A stretch of 64,000 bases of DNA, taken from NCBI RefSeq assembly GCF_000143415.4, contig NW_003314313.1, positions 533,228-597,227 on the forward strand, in the 5' to 3' direction. The notes beneath the pieces were generated by a model that saw only the letters and a list, made by a program, of their open reading frames with translations, ran no database searches and was not told the DNA's origin. The stretch's first letter is position 1. Each line of letters begins with the position of its first letter. Below are positions 28,589 through 41,471 of this stretch, one piece after another. The position numbers were made by a program, and so were the translations under genes. The DNA is from Selaginella moellendorffii (Eukaryota > Streptophyta > Lycopodiopsida > Selaginellales > Selaginellaceae).

Positions 28589-31373
28589 GCACCCTTTTAG
28601 CTCCACTTTGGGGCTTAGGGATTTGTGTCTCACAACTTCACCATCCCTAAACGAAGTTTGATGTCCTTATCGAACGATAAACCATTTTATAAAGTAATAT
28701 TAGCATATATTACTCTTTCCATCCTTGGCACCTAACCAATATTCGTCAATGGTTTGACACTAAAGGCTCACCATGCTTTATCCATCCTCTAAGGAGCATA
28801 GTCTCTCAAACAAATTCATTCAACCACCTGTGATGGTTCTCTCTCTTTTATTGGTTTAGTTTTCACTAAACCTATTAGAGACACCTTCTTTATCTCAATC
28901 CCACTATTCATTCTCGAGTAGTCTCAACTTCTATTGATAACCATTCCACTTTGGAACTTTTGATTTTGACTTTTCGAAGTCAATTTCTTTGGCGTCTCTG
29001 ACACCTTTCATTGCATATATTATGCAAACTTCACTTCCCTATCCTAAAAAGTTTTCTACTTGAGGGCACCATCATCCTCTTTTCTATTTCATGCCACCTT
29101 TGGCACCAAGTTCCAATTATAATAAATTGTGTTAGAACTATCCAAAGCCCTATCATTTGGCTACTTTGCTGCTCCCTCTTTTGAAGTTTTCATCTTTGCC
29201 AAATTGGAGCATTTGAGAATCCATCCTTGGAAACACCTTTCCTTTCCCACAATTCATTAGTATCTAACATGTTAGTGTTCATCACCTAACTTTGCTATTT
29301 GGATTCCTTCTGATGAATTTCATGGCCCACACTTGTCCATTAGTCTTTTGCTTTTATCTTTTGATTGTTGCACCAAGCAACATAAGATCACTATCTCCAT
29401 TTTCAAGGCATCCTTTTGGTTCTATAGCAAAGGTTCCATTTTGCCAAGTCCCAAAGATGCTCACCCCTAGAAGATCTTTTTAGCATTTTCTATTATAAGC
29501 TCCATTGACAGCCCAACTTTGCGACCCTCCCATGGGTTTTTCTTATAGACTACTTTCTTTGGACTCACTATACCATCGTATTAGCACAATTGATTTCCCT
29601 TTAGGTGTCCTTCCCACTTGGTCATCTTGACCAAGCCACACCATCATCGATAGTTCAAATTAACATTTTAAACTAGGAACTTTATTCCTTAACCTCATAA
29701 GAATCTCGTCCTTGTTTAGCTGTAAAATCACCTAGTGATTTAACCTTTGTCACCTTAATAGGTTTGTTAATAGGTACTAGGTCTTCTAGACCTTTAAGTT
29801 GTTTACCATGACCCCAGAGGCATCCCCCACACTTGGCAGTGCACCCAAGCCAGCCCTTCCGGCCAAGGGTCCATAGCAACTGAGACTGGGTGTCCCCATC
29901 TCCTTTACTACATCCTTGGTGCTACTTGCACCAAAATATTCAAGTTAGATATGTTGAGTTACACTAAGCAATCTAACCGTGCATCACAACTCTAGGGCAT
30001 CCCCCGCTTGGTAGTATGCCTAAACCAGTCTCCTTCCTGAGAGTCCATGACCATCGAAAAATGAGTATCTTCATATTCCAAACCATCACCATGCCCTAGT
30101 GAGTTAGGACTCGAACCCACGCACTAAAGGGTTGGGACTCGAACCCAACTTCTGTATATGTATCTATGGATGGCATCATTTAGGATGCCTGGTGTGACTC
30201 CCCACACTGGTGCACCAACTTATATTTAAAGTGTACTACAGATCACAGTTTAGGAACTTAATTCCTTTGCACTGGCAAGTCCTTTTATTTGACAAGTCTA
30301 TGATTATGCATGGACTCCTCCATGCTTGGCCCTACGGGCCACCCCTTTTGAAGTCAATGCCTTTAACTAGGGTTTTTATTCCCTCCGACTTGCCAATTTT
30401 ACTTAGCAAGTCACTCGATTAGTATAATATGGTTTCATGTATAAGTGTGAAAGTCTCTAACTATTAACTTTTGTTCAAAGCCATCTCTTTGAACACTTAG
30501 GGACTCTTCAACCTTGATAGCCTTGCCAAATGGCAAACTTCAAGACCACGTTTCTGCTGCACCACTCTAATTTCATGGGTTCTATGAACCATTTACACTT
30601 GGCTTTCTAGGTATTAAACTACCTAGAATTGTTTTTGGGAACCTTGAAAAACTTTTGTCCCTTAGCTTGCTAAGGCTTCTCATTTTGCAAGATTTCTAAT
30701 TACCATATAATCTAACATGGATAATTCTATATTTTAAACTCTTTATAGCATTACGGTTGTTAGTAACAACACACATGAGCACCCACTTGATTCTCCACTC
30801 CCAACTTGCATAACCACTCTTGGTAATGCCCTTCAATTCTTATGGTTTAGTTCTATCCCTTTATTACTTGCTTTTGGCCTCACACGTTTCTTTCAGTTAT
30901 TCTCCTTTAGACTAGGAGGATAGTTTTTCATTTTCTACTATGCCTTAGCAAGTATTCTTAGGGATGAACTTACATGATAACTTAGGGAGTGGTTCCTCAA
31001 TCCAGATATACTCATCTTATAATCCTATACACTAGGATTAACATTGTTACTTATGGGCCTTTATATGCCCATCACTAACCTTGCTAAAATCCCTTTTTGG
31101 CTTTGTCTAATTCGAATAGATAGACTTCTTCTGTCCCTGCAACCTTGGACATTGGATAACACCTCCTATCCATCATTCACTAGAGATTTAGTCTCTTGGG
31201 CCTTATCTAATGCTCTCATGATACCAAACACCACTTCCTAGTGTTTTAGAGTGTTTAGGTGTCCTAATGATAGCTTTCTTTGACAATGAGCATTCCCTTT
31301 ATGACATTAACTTACTATATTACAACAAAAGCAATTTATCCCTCATAAGGGTATATCCAACTTCTTTATCCCA
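28589..31373. repeat. Family R copy 1, right part, and degenerate non-coding DNA
   Basis: 28589-29045 matches 34264-34720. The rest to 31373 is degenerate, with no convincing gene. At 30105-30150 the string ggactcgaaccca occurs twice, resembling a reversed Pol III B box, but no tRNA or SINE body could be built around it. Confidence 0.5.
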
Positions 31374-31625
31374 ATTGAGATGGCTGCAATGAGAAGGAAG
31401 TGGAAGTAGCACCCCTTTTCCATTGGCGTTGCATCTTCTTTGATGAGGGAGATTCCCATTGAACGATGTCTAATAGCGATTGATGAGAATGAACAAGGAA
31501 AGGCTTCTAAGGTCAAAAAGCTTATAATCTCTATTTGGATGATCTTCTTTATGAGCTTGTTTGTGATAATGACACCACTCTTTTTCAGCCTCCTCTACAT
31601 TGTCTACGATGTTAGCAACATTTAA
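31374..31625. pseudogene. Rearranged copy of the 7181-7771 membrane-protein gene
   Basis: 31374-31458 matches the plus strand of 7513-7598. Directly after it, 31459-31622 matches the reverse complement of about 7340-7500 (IWMIFFMSLFV, LLYIVYDVSN). The two halves of one gene are therefore joined head to head with an inversion breakpoint near 31458. Identity is high, so the event looks fairly recent. It cannot encode the full protein. Confidence 0.7.
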
Positions 31626-33143
31626 TAAGGGAAATTCAAATATAAAAAGAAAGGGCTTATAAACAAAAGTGCATTCCTTTTTAATCAATTAAAAATTTTA
31701 AGATATTTAAAGTTAAATATCCTTGGGTTTGAGTAGTTTTAGTTTGAATAAGTTCCTAAGAAGTCCAAATTTAAAAGCTTACGCTTTGGGAGCCACTTGT
31801 ATATTATACTTGTTAAAAGTATACACTTGTGGTGATTTAACATTTATATAGATATGATTATTCTAAAAACTTAGCTTATATATAAAATCAAGTGAATTAG
31901 ATTATTGATCTTCTCCTCTTGAAATGATAACAAGCAGTTAGGGTTCTTATATTGATGAATTAGGATCTTAAAGAACATTATAAAGAAGCACCAATGGATC
32001 TATAAGAGGTACAACTTATTTTTTATCCTTTTGTATGAAGCACTTTAGTTGTTGTATATGTATAATTTTTAGAGGATTAGTTTGTTGAATGTCATATTAA
32101 ACTTTATAAACCTATAATTTAACTTGCCACAATACTTGATATATAATTTTTTTTATTGGGCAAAGAGTAAACCATACACTATAAAATTGGGAAAACAAAC
32201 TATAGGTGAATGATAATGCATTTTTATGTGGCCTAAATGTTAAGCAAATTCTTCTTTAACTAGTAGAAGAATTCTTAACAGATATTAAAAATATAACCTA
32301 GTATCAACACCTTATGGTAGTTATGAAGGTAAACTAAACTCTATTAGCAATATATGATCATGACCATATAACGACAAAACTCTACACCCCTATATTCAAA
32401 AGATGGTAAATAACCATCTTAATTTGAATGCTAAAAGTTATGTACTTCATGATCATCTTCTTGAAGTTCCAAATAAACAGTTCTACCAAATACTCTATTA
32501 GTGAATGATAAACACTCGTGAAAGTATAGTGTATTTTAACTAAGATGTCTAAATATAAAATGCCTAAGCTATAAATAAGTAACTATTATCCAAAAGAACT
32601 TCAAGAAAGAATGCTAAAACACTAGCTAATTAAAGAGGAAATATTTAATAGTTAATGGAACTTAAATAGTCAGGCTTTCAAACCCAAACCGAGGATTGAT
32701 AAAGGGATATTATAGGATGTTGTTATTTATATCTTAAGGCATCTTAGAGTTGCCAAGAAGTGGTCATAGAATGACCACTCATAAATGAATGGTCTAATCT
32801 TAGAAAGGACCATGACATAAGTGATTTTAGATTATTAAGAAAATAGTGAGGATAAATATGGCCTTAGTATAAGAGGTTGGTACTTTAGTGATACCTTCAA
32901 GTGTCTAAAGTGGGACTAGATATGTGGAGCACTTGGTTCATGTGCAAAATTGGCATAGCCTTGAAATCACTTATATGGGCTAGCAAATACCCCAAATTGG
33001 AATAAAGACCTATGGAGGTTATGAGTGAAACTCTTTCAAGAGGTCTAAGATATAGTTAAATTACCAATGTAAAATGGGAAATTTAGTTGGTTTTATATCA
33101 TTTGATGTATAAAACTTCATTTGGTGCTAAACTTGTAATATTC
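31626..33143. other. AT-rich DNA without recognisable genes
   Basis: Long, AT-rich and without open frames of note. Some phrases, such as aaatataaaaagaaagggctta near 31635, recur at 8217-8600, so parts may be old repeat. Nothing else is seen. Confidence 0.5.
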
Positions 33144-33310
33144 CCTCTCATATTGTAAAAAGACAATTGGAGTCAATTATAATTTTGCATCCATTTGAGT
33201 TGATGACATTTAATCTGATGAGGCTATTTCTATGATCAATTATTAGTAATGAGTACATTATTATTGTTTTTAACTACTTGATTCACTGGGGAGAAGTTAG
33301 TGTTCTTACT
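33144..33310 (+). pseudogene. Ty3/gypsy integrase fragment
   Basis: The sequence is a diverged copy of 63215-63385 in the right-hand gypsy element: gagtcaattataattttgca and tgagtacattattattgttt match the integrase-core stretch there. It is full of stops and belongs to a decayed element of the same lineage. Confidence 0.55.
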
Positions 33311-33399
33311 AATGTGTCTATGACCTTTAGAACTTCATACATTATATAACTATACCTTTAGTTACCAAACAAAAAGGCCATTCTACTTTCTTTCTATTG

Positions 33400-34095
33400 T
33401 TAAAGGTTTTGGGATGACATTTTGAAATATTATAGTCTAACATAAATTTTATAGATACTCTCCACCTTTTGCCAAAAGGGTGCCTTGGCCATGTAGCTAG
33501 ATTATGGTTCTAATGAGCCACACAAGGTACCCAAATAGTAGTGCCACTCATATTTAGATTGGGAACATTGATCATTTGATTTTTCAAAAGAGCTAGAGCT
33601 AACTTTTGAACACGTCATTAAATCAAGCCACTTTTCCATTTATGTTCACTCTAGCATTAGGTATTATCACCCACCATATAGGCATAGCCTTCCTTTGTCA
33701 CACTAAATTTCTTTGGCCACATTAGTTCCTCTAGAGTCTTCCCCTTATTATCTCATTAGGACTTACCAAAACCCCCTAGGGTTTGGGAAATAATTGCTTT
33801 GGGCTTTCACTTTAGACTTAGTTTTGGTGTTAGTCTCAAATTTGACCTCGATCTTGGACTTGGTTTCAAACTCAACCTCAAATTAAGTTTTAGACTTGAT
33901 ATTGCACTTAATCTCAGACTCAATCTTAACACTTCCACTTTTCATGACACTTGTTATATATTAGTTATTCTTTTATCCCTTTGTAGAAACTCACTTATTA
34001 ATTGCTTTATACTCATTCTTCAATCACTTCTTTAGGAGTTCCACTTTGTTTTCGACTTTCCGAATTAGAGCTTTTAATCTAAATATATTACACTT
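33400..34095. repeat. Family R copy 2 with tandem array
   Basis: It matches 9150-9788 and 22149-22380. It includes a degenerate 11-18 bp array at about 33811-33927 (variants of gtctcaaatttgacctcg). Frames through the array give Leu/Asn-rich translations that I regard as artefacts. Confidence 0.6.
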
Positions 34096-34250
34096 TGAGT
34101 GTCATGATGTGCCAAGTGCTAGGTATCCGGGGGTATTGAGAACGTATATGTTGGTGAAGAGGCATTTCTTTTGGCCTAGGATGAAGTTAGATGTTGAGAA
34201 GTACATACGTGGTTGTTTAACCTGCCAAGTGGTCAAAGTTGATCATTCGA
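34096..34250 (+). pseudogene. Gypsy integrase zinc-domain fragment
   Basis: Translation contains YPGVLRTYMLVKRHFFWPRM and CLTCQVVK, the HHCC integrase zinc domain of Ty3/gypsy elements. The expected His of HPG is Tyr, a C-to-T change. The fragment is bordered by CACTTTG on both sides and sits inside family R copy 2. Confidence 0.7.
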
Positions 34251-35065
34251 CTTTCACTTTGGCCACTATTATATAGCACACTTTTGGCTTTACTTTGGGA
34301 CTTAAGGATTTGTGTCATATAACTCCACCACCCATAGATGAAGTTTGATGTCTTCATAAAATAATAATCTATTTTTTAAAGTAACTCTATCACACCAAGC
34401 TACTATTTGCCAATAGTTTAATACTGAAGGCTCATCATGCTTTACACATACTTTAAGGAGCATAAACCCTTCAACTTAAAGACTTATTAGATCACTTATA
34501 ATGGTTCTTTCACTTTGTTAGTTTAAATCCTACTAAACCCACTAAAAACACCTTCTCTATCTCAATCTTACTACTCACTTTAGATTAGTCTTACATTATA
34601 TCAACATAAAAATCTCCTTTTAGAATCTTAATATTGACTTCTAGTATTAATTTCCTAGCTGTATCCGACATCTTTTATTACACATTTTTATTATGTAAAC
34701 TCTACTTCCTCATCCTAGGCACTTTAGACCACTTAAAGGAGTCTCATTTATAACTTCTATAGATACTCATCCCAATTTAGGATAATTACTAACTCCTATA
34801 GATGATCTTAAGGCCATGTCAATTTTACACTTAGTCTAAGTGATTCATGTGTTTAATCCCACTTTAGATACTCGAAAGTACTACTAAAGTACTAGCCTCT
34901 TACACTAAGGCCATATCCATCCTTATTGTCTTATTAATAATTTAAGACGGCTTATATCACAATCTTGTTTCTTTAATTCATGAATGATCATCCCATAACC
35001 ACACATTAACATCCTTAGGATACTCTAAAATATAGAAAACACTATTCCCTAATATCCTTTATTCG
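34251..35065. repeat. Family R copy 2, continuation
   Basis: 34264-34720 corresponds to 28589-29045, and 34720-35060 corresponds to 8641-9010. These matches fix the order of blocks within the family. No coding region. Confidence 0.6.
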
Positions 35066-36030
35066 ATCTTGTCGTGAATGTGATTATGGGTATCAAAATT
35101 TACTTATCAATAAGTTCTTTTGGATATTCTTTTCTTACTGCCACAACAGTAAGATATTAGTATTGTTGGTTCCTTTTTCAATCCCTTTTGTTCAAGTGTT
35201 AATAAATTAGGCTTAACATTTATACTTAGGCAAATGAACATAAAGTAGAAACTCTTATGTATTTCTTGCTAAGTATACTTGGCCTAGCTTTTAGTTATAT
35301 TTTACTCTATTTTGCACTAGCTTGACAAAAACCTCTGCGATATTGAGCTTAATTCTTTAATATTTGCTAAATGATAGTTTATTGTATCCTCCAAGATACT
35401 CTTACTATCATGCCCCATATGTTAGTCCTATTTAGTACCTTTGGTTATTTATGGAAAGTGTCTAGATCTACAAATAAAGCATATCTATAGAATGTAGAGA
35501 TTATCTTGAACACAATGGTGTTTTCCCAAATCCAAATTCACAATCTAATGCCATTTTATATTTAATAAGTTTTTAAATTTGTCATAAAGACTAACTTCTA
35601 GGATTGGGGTGAAAGCCCAAAATATGCATTCCTAAAGGGGGAGGGGGGGATATTAGAGGGTTCCAAATGTATAGTAGGGATAGTGGGTAGGTTGGGAATG
35701 GATAACCAACTTGAGGTATAGTCTAGCTCTTGCTTGCATATCTATCTTCATTTTGCATCTGACTTGGGTCTAAACCCAAGTTCCATATAATGCTAACTGG
35801 TGGAGTGCCTATATACTCATGTTAGGCCACTAGTATGTTAAAATAGCACTAGACTTTGTTTAGCTCTATTTTGGGTGTTGATTTTGGCATTGAGATACTA
35901 GATGCTCTAAGATTGTTTTAAGTTGTATTGTGCTTCTATCCCTTTGCTCTTTAAGCTGTATATTTAAGAGTCATTCCGTGCTCTACTTCCTTCACTCCTT
36001 GGCTCTATGCTCAAAACACTACAAATCCCT
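35066..36030 (+). repeat. LTR-like repeat, diverged copy
   Basis: It matches the solo LTR at 36829-37809 over most of its length (ttgtcgtgaatgtgattatg..., then the ttaggccactagtatg region and the ttccgtgctc region). It is more AT-rich and decayed, and its right end is unclear. Confidence 0.6.
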
Positions 36031-36828
36031 ACTAAATTTTTTCTCTGTCCATGGCAATGTTTATCAACACCTGAGTCAAAGTCTAAAGGCCCCTCCACTA
36101 AGTCCCATTAAGTTTTAGGATTGCCTCACCAAGTAATTATACCCTTAATTACTATCCTATCCTTTACACCCTAAGCTAACTGATTGTAAGGCTCTTTCTT
36201 TATCTTATCATCTTGATTTGGTGCCTAACAATCCTCCCCTTATCAAGAAATAATCGTATGCAGTTATATTTAGGCCACCCTCTAGTCCCTCTAGATCCAC
36301 CATATTAAACATTCTTTTAGAATATTCTTGCCCCACTTGTTAGTCATAAGGATTAAACTAGGCTCCAATACCAATATTAGGATCCTATCATTTACACCCT
36401 AAGCTAAAGGGATGATCACTTGATTGTAAGGCCTTTTCTTTATCCTATAATCTTGATCTAATGCCTAACAATAGTTAAGGACTTTTAAATAACATTTCAA
36501 AACACCACCAATCTAACACAAACCTTATGGGTACTTCCCCCACCTTCCACCACTAAAGTGCCTTAACTATGTAGCTAGAGCAAGGTTCCAATGAGCCACC
36601 TAAGGTATTCAAGTAAGTAATGCCACCCACATTTAAATTGGGAATATCTACCATTCAATCTCTTATAGGAGATAGAGTTAGATTTTGAACACTTTATTAA
36701 ATCACCTCATTTTTCCATCTATATTCATTTTAACTTTATCATCACCAACCATATGGGCATAGCCTGAATTCACATTAGCTTTCTCTGGCCATACTAGTTC
36801 CCCTAGAGTCCTCCCTCTACTATTCTAC
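36031..36828. repeat. Short direct repeat and family R copy 3, left part
   Basis: A unit of about 85 bp (tttacaccctaagcta ... gcctaacaat) occurs at about 36160-36240 and 36390-36475. From about 36480 the sequence is family R (compare 9160-9500 and 33400-33750). No genes. Confidence 0.5.
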
Positions 36829-37809
36829 TGTTGTGAATATGACTTTGGGTATCGAAAGTTATCTGTCGGCTAATCCTTTTGGATATTCTTTCTTTACTGC
36901 CACGACGATAGGAGGTTGGTATTGCTAGTTTCCTTTATCAACCCCTCTTGTTCAAGTGTTAGTTTACTGGGTTTAGCACATGTACTTAGCCAGATGGACA
37001 TAAGGTAGAAATTCTTATGTGTTTCTAGCTGAGTATACTCGGCTTGGCTCTTAGTTCTTTTTTGCTTTGTCTTGCACTGACTTGGCAAGAACCCTCGCGT
37101 ATTGATATTAATCCCTCAATATCGCTGGATGATAGTTTACCGTGTCTACTAAATACCCTCGCTATTATGCCCTTTGTGTTAGTCTTATTTCGGTCCTAAA
37201 TGCTATTTATGGAAGTGTCTAGATTCGTTTGGCATATCTATGCGGGGGGGGGGGGGTATAGGGGGTTCTAAATGTATAATAGGGATAGTGGGTAGGTCAG
37301 GCATGGCCGACCAACCTGAGGTATAGTTTAGTTCCCACTTGTGTGCATGTCCTTGTGTATGTCCGGCTTAGGTCTAAGCCCAAGTTCCATACCATGCTAG
37401 TTGGTGGAGTACCCGTATCCTTGCGTTAGACCACCAGTATACTAAAATAGTGCTAAACTCCGTTTGGCTCTATTTTGCATGCTGGTCCTAGCATTGGGAT
37501 GTTAGATGCTCTAGGATTGTTCCAAGTCGCTCCGTGCTCCTGTCCCTTCATTCCTTGGGCTATATGCTCGGGAGTTGCTTTATGGTCCGGTTTGATCACT
37601 CTTTGGCTCCTTGCTTGGGAGTTTGGCACCATTCCTTCGTTTAGTGGCCCAAGGCCTTGAAACTCGGGTTCCATTCCACTGTCCTCTAGACACGTGGCAT
37701 GTGGCACGTGGCATATAACACATGGCACATTGAGGGTTTAGGTTCCACTTCATGGTTATCCTATGGTAAATCACTATAGGATAAAAGGGTAAAAACCACA
37801 TACGCTACA
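36829..37809 (+). repeat. Solo LTR of an unidentified retrotransposon
   Basis: 981 bp starting TGTTGTGAATATG and ending CGCTACA, with near-matching 5-bp flanks TCTAC (36824-36828) and CCTAC (37810-37814). It interrupts family R copy 3, whose sequence resumes at 37810. Related copies are at 35066-36030 and, in part, 38410-38660. It contains a run of G at about 37243-37255. Confidence 0.65.
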
Positions 37810-38640
37810 CCTACAAGGACTTATCAAAACCCTCAAGGTCTAAGAGATGATCGCTTTGAGCTTTCACCCTTAGATTTGAACTCAATCTTGGACTTGGTCT
37901 TAGACTTTAGTTTTGGTCTCAATCTTGGTTTCAATATCAGTCTCCATCTTGGACTTAGTCTTAGATTCCATCTCAAATTTGATCTTAGAATTGGTCTTAA
38001 ACTCAATCTTGGACTCGGTCTCAAACTTGATCTTGGACTTGAATTTAGACTCAATCTTAAACACAATTTCGGACTCGGTCTCAGATTTAGTTTTGGACTC
38101 GATATTGGACTCAGTCTTAGACTCAATCTAGGACTTAATCTTGGATTTGAACTCAGGCTTAAACTCGATCCCGAATTTAGTGTCAACACTTCCACATATC
38201 ATAACACTGGCCATGTGTTAGTTTTTCTTTTGTCCCTTTCTAAAGACTCATTTATTAATCGTTTCGTGCTTGTTTCTCAAATACTTCTTTGGGAGTTCAA
38301 CTCCCACTCTTGATTACTCTAGTTGGAGCTTTTGGTCCAAATATGTTATATTTGTTAGATTTTTATTTTGGCCACTAATACCTTTGACTCCATTTTAGGA
38401 TTTAGGCATTTCAGTTTTACAAGGATTTAGGATACTATTATCTTTTCTTTTATCCTATAACAATTTAGGCATAAAGTTCCACTTATTATATGGAGAACTT
38501 TTTGAAAGGTTTCTTCCTTTGGACTTATCCACTTTGTTTAATGGCCTAAGGTCTTGAACTTTGAGTTATGTTTTATTGCTCTTAGCACACATATCAATTC
38601 TTTTATATGGTTATCCTATGGTAAAGTATAGGGTCAAAAT
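37810..38640. repeat. Family R copy 3, right part, with tandem array
   Basis: A long degenerate array at about 37871-38180 (units like aatcttggactt, ggtctcaaactt) is followed by family R sequence (tagttggagcttttggtccaaat). The end overlaps a partial copy of the solo-LTR family (38410-38660). The Leu-rich frames here are repeat artefacts. Confidence 0.6.
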
Positions 38641-40380
38641 CACCTATGCTATGAATATTGAGAATATAAATGTTGAAATAGCAAGTCATCAACAAGTGAT
38701 ACATGATTCTCAAACTTATTATGAACCCTTCAAATCTATAGCTTAACCTTTTAAGCCTCATAAACCTTGTTTAAAGAAGGTAAATTTAGCTCTATATATT
38801 ACAGATATTAAACATCAAGCACAATAACCATTAACGATATATAATCCTCATATAAAAACTCCATTATTGCAAAAAATAAAAAACTCCTCCAAAACAAAAT
38901 AAAAAGGTCAAAAAAGGGAGAGGAGTTCGAGAAAGGGTGTTAGCATTAACCACAAAATTCCTTGAGCAATGAAGAACCTTGAAATTATATATATGAAGTT
39001 TTAAAGCACACTGAACAATATGATCAATTAATTTTTTTTCTTCAATAAGGAAATAATTGCAATATAATCACCTTATAACAATATATAAGAACCATGCAAG
39101 CACACATGAAGCTTCTTGAAACCCAAACTAAGGCTAAAGATTCATTTTATATTATAGAGTGTAACACATTGTATTTCTCTCCTCTTAAGCCAACTGAAAA
39201 AGGGGTAATTGCTTGATGAGAGAGCCTTTAGTAGTAATTTTATCCCCATTTATCTCCCAAATTTCCAAGGATCCACAGTGACAGTATATCCAAATCTCAT
39301 CCCATGATCATATGTGCTACATAGATTAATTCACTTTTGTTAATTGTAATATATGATTAATGTACATAATAAAATGATGCTGACCAAGTGTTCTTTTACA
39401 TCAACACATCTTTAAGACTAATATTAAAAGTATCTACATGCCAAAATTGAAGAAGTTGTTAACACTTCTTTAAGATTTATAAATCACTATTTATTGTCCT
39501 CATACCCAATGAAAGATGTTGTTGATGATTTTAACAACTTAGATGATCAATAAAATAATTAAAATATTACATTTATTAAGGAAACACTACATATTGTTTA
39601 TACATTTTTGAGTGGAGAACTTCAGAATAACATCTTGTTTGTCAAGATCAACTTGTAAAACCTTATGAAAATATAATACCTAAGATGAAATATGTTTTTA
39701 GACCAAAACACACATTTCAACTATTTCAACTTTAAATCAATTGCAAACATCATGAATGTGCTTCTCTTATATCTTCTTCAAGTGGATTAAGACATCATTA
39801 ATGAAATTGATAGCCATTTTGGCATAAAAAGAACCTTATCCATCTTTCATTGAAAAGCAATTATAGTACTGTTCAAATTGAATGGCATCATCACAAATTA
39901 TATAGTGCATGATTTATCAATACTCAAAAGAAAAATTTCATTTGATGAACCAACAACTTTTACCCAAACAATCCAAAAGATATGTAAGGAAAAGGGTATA
40001 TTCACATTGTTTAATAAATGATAGAATCAAATACTACTTTGTCATAAGATAAAAACTTTAGATAATACCCTTTTCTAACATTTTTTAACATTTGCTTATA
40101 AGATTTTGAAATCCTTTGATGACCAATGCATCATATCTCATGACATTATACTAGTCGAAGAGCATTGTCAAGGGTGGTTGGCATATATATGTCCCATATA
40201 ATTTGATGAAGTGCTCACTATAACATATTTAATTTAATCCACTTTAACATATTCAACTCTCATGAAGCAAAAGGTTCCACTAAATTGCATAAATAACTCA
40301 AATAGCTCCTAATAGAGATCATAATAATATGTCCAAATGCACGCTTGAAGATATCTAAAAGAAAGCTTCAATCTTTACAA
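38640..40380 (-). pseudogene. Minus-strand Ty3/gypsy pol relic
   Basis: Read on the minus strand it follows the right-hand gypsy element (61470-62960) block by block: RT (FINDVLIH at about 39800), the tether QVDLDKQ near 39645, and then RNase H and the integrase leader down to about 38660. It is AT-rich and saturated with stops. A TRIM solo LTR interrupts it at 39160-39321. Confidence 0.7.
39160..39321 (-). repeat. TRIM solo LTR
   Basis: It is the reverse complement of the 23215-23890 TRIM LTR (TGTAGC at 39321 down to TTACA at 39160), 162 bp long. Flanks are TAGAG and TAGAT, a likely 5-bp duplication with one change. This is the product of LTR-LTR recombination. Confidence 0.88.
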
Positions 40381-40523
40381 GTGGTTGCACTCAAACCATT
40401 ACACCCAATGTTATCTTTTGGAAACGTGTGGGAAAATGAACAATAGCAATTATCATAAAGTGATATGTAATAAGAGCAATTTTATATTTATAAATTATAC
40501 TAAAAAAAATAGTTGCTTGATGT

Positions 40524-41051
40524 TCACAACAAGTTGATTGAAGCACTAAGCAAGCCAAGAATTCTCTTTCTCTTTCTATTGGCATGCTTACTTTTGCTAT
40601 GTCCTTGTGCTCCCAGAATTGAACCAAATGAATCATTGCCATGCCTTGTCACAATGCAAAAACTGTGTTCTCTTGAGGCTGTGTTATGTACCTGTGAAAC
40701 CATTTGGAGAACTCTTTTAAGGCAAACCATGAAGCGAACCTCATGAATGGAATCTGGAAAACCATGGCTAAATACCTGTAAGTGAGGCGTATCCAGGAGT
40801 TTCTCTTGCGTATTGACATCTTCACTCTTCTCATCCACTACATCCAACTTTGGATCATGCTGCTCATATGCTTCCAAGATGTCCAATGTGGTAGTTAACC
40901 AATAGCAACTGTGTACAATCCATGGAGCTTTTCTTGCTTTTTTTGCTAAAGCAATTAGAATCACAGTTCATGCTCCTCCAATGCCAGTGGTTTCTTGATG
41001 GTGTCGCAAGCCAGAAACTCTGCTTTAGTAGCAGGGAGGAGAGCGGCAGCC
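40524..41051 (-). CDS. Hypothetical spliced gene or pseudogene
   Basis: On the minus strand an ATG at about 41051 opens a 30-codon frame (MAAALLPATKAEFLACDTIK) that ends in a stop. The next exon-like frame (LDILEAYEQHDPKLDVVDEK) runs to a good GT donor after DTPHLQ. A further exon can be reached through an AG at the end of a 90-nt intron (VHNTASREHSFCIVTRHG), ending in INLL. The first two frames do not join without a frameshift or an unseen intron, so the gene may be broken. No domain is recognised. Confidence 0.28.
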
Positions 41052-41471
41052 ATCGTGTTTTTTAATCTCCCACTCTCTCATTTCTTAGACTTACAAGTTG
41101 GAAAATCTGAGTCGTCCAATTTATTATCGATTAACCTAGTCTGCGCTGACGGGATTGGATTTCCAATCCCATTCAAAATATCATACCTGGACAATGTGCA
41201 TTGGAAGACGTGTGATAAAAAACTTGCATGTTGACCGATCAAATGTAATGTGCTAACAGTGTCAATACTCCATGGTAATATATAGAAGAATAATTAGCAC
41301 AATCTTGCACTCATTAACTATTCTTGATATCCTCTGGTACAGTATTTCATTAAATTATTTCATGAAGAAGGTACTACAAAAGAAAGCCAAAGTCCTGCCA
41401 GAAGCAAACAAAAGAGTTATCACGAAGAAAAAAAGAGAATGGTTTTTCTTACCTCATGATGTTCTTCCACC
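41052..41471. other. Intergenic region
   Basis: No gene is seen. It probably includes the 3' untranslated region of the coatomer alpha gene. Confidence 0.5.

Noticed and set aside
30100..30150. Two reversed B-box-like strings suggesting tRNAs or a SINE
   Set aside because: They are 25 bp apart, with no clover-leaf, no A box at the right distance and no poly(A) tail.
37681..37735. Repeated gtggcacgtggcatat strings resembling the element palindrome
   Set aside because: They lack the inverted arm and the GGCC centre. They belong to the solo-LTR family.
33799..38313. Leu/Asn/Ser-rich frames at 33799-34035, 37833-38195 and 37876-38313
   Set aside because: They are translations of the degenerate tandem arrays of family R and are open on both strands for that reason.
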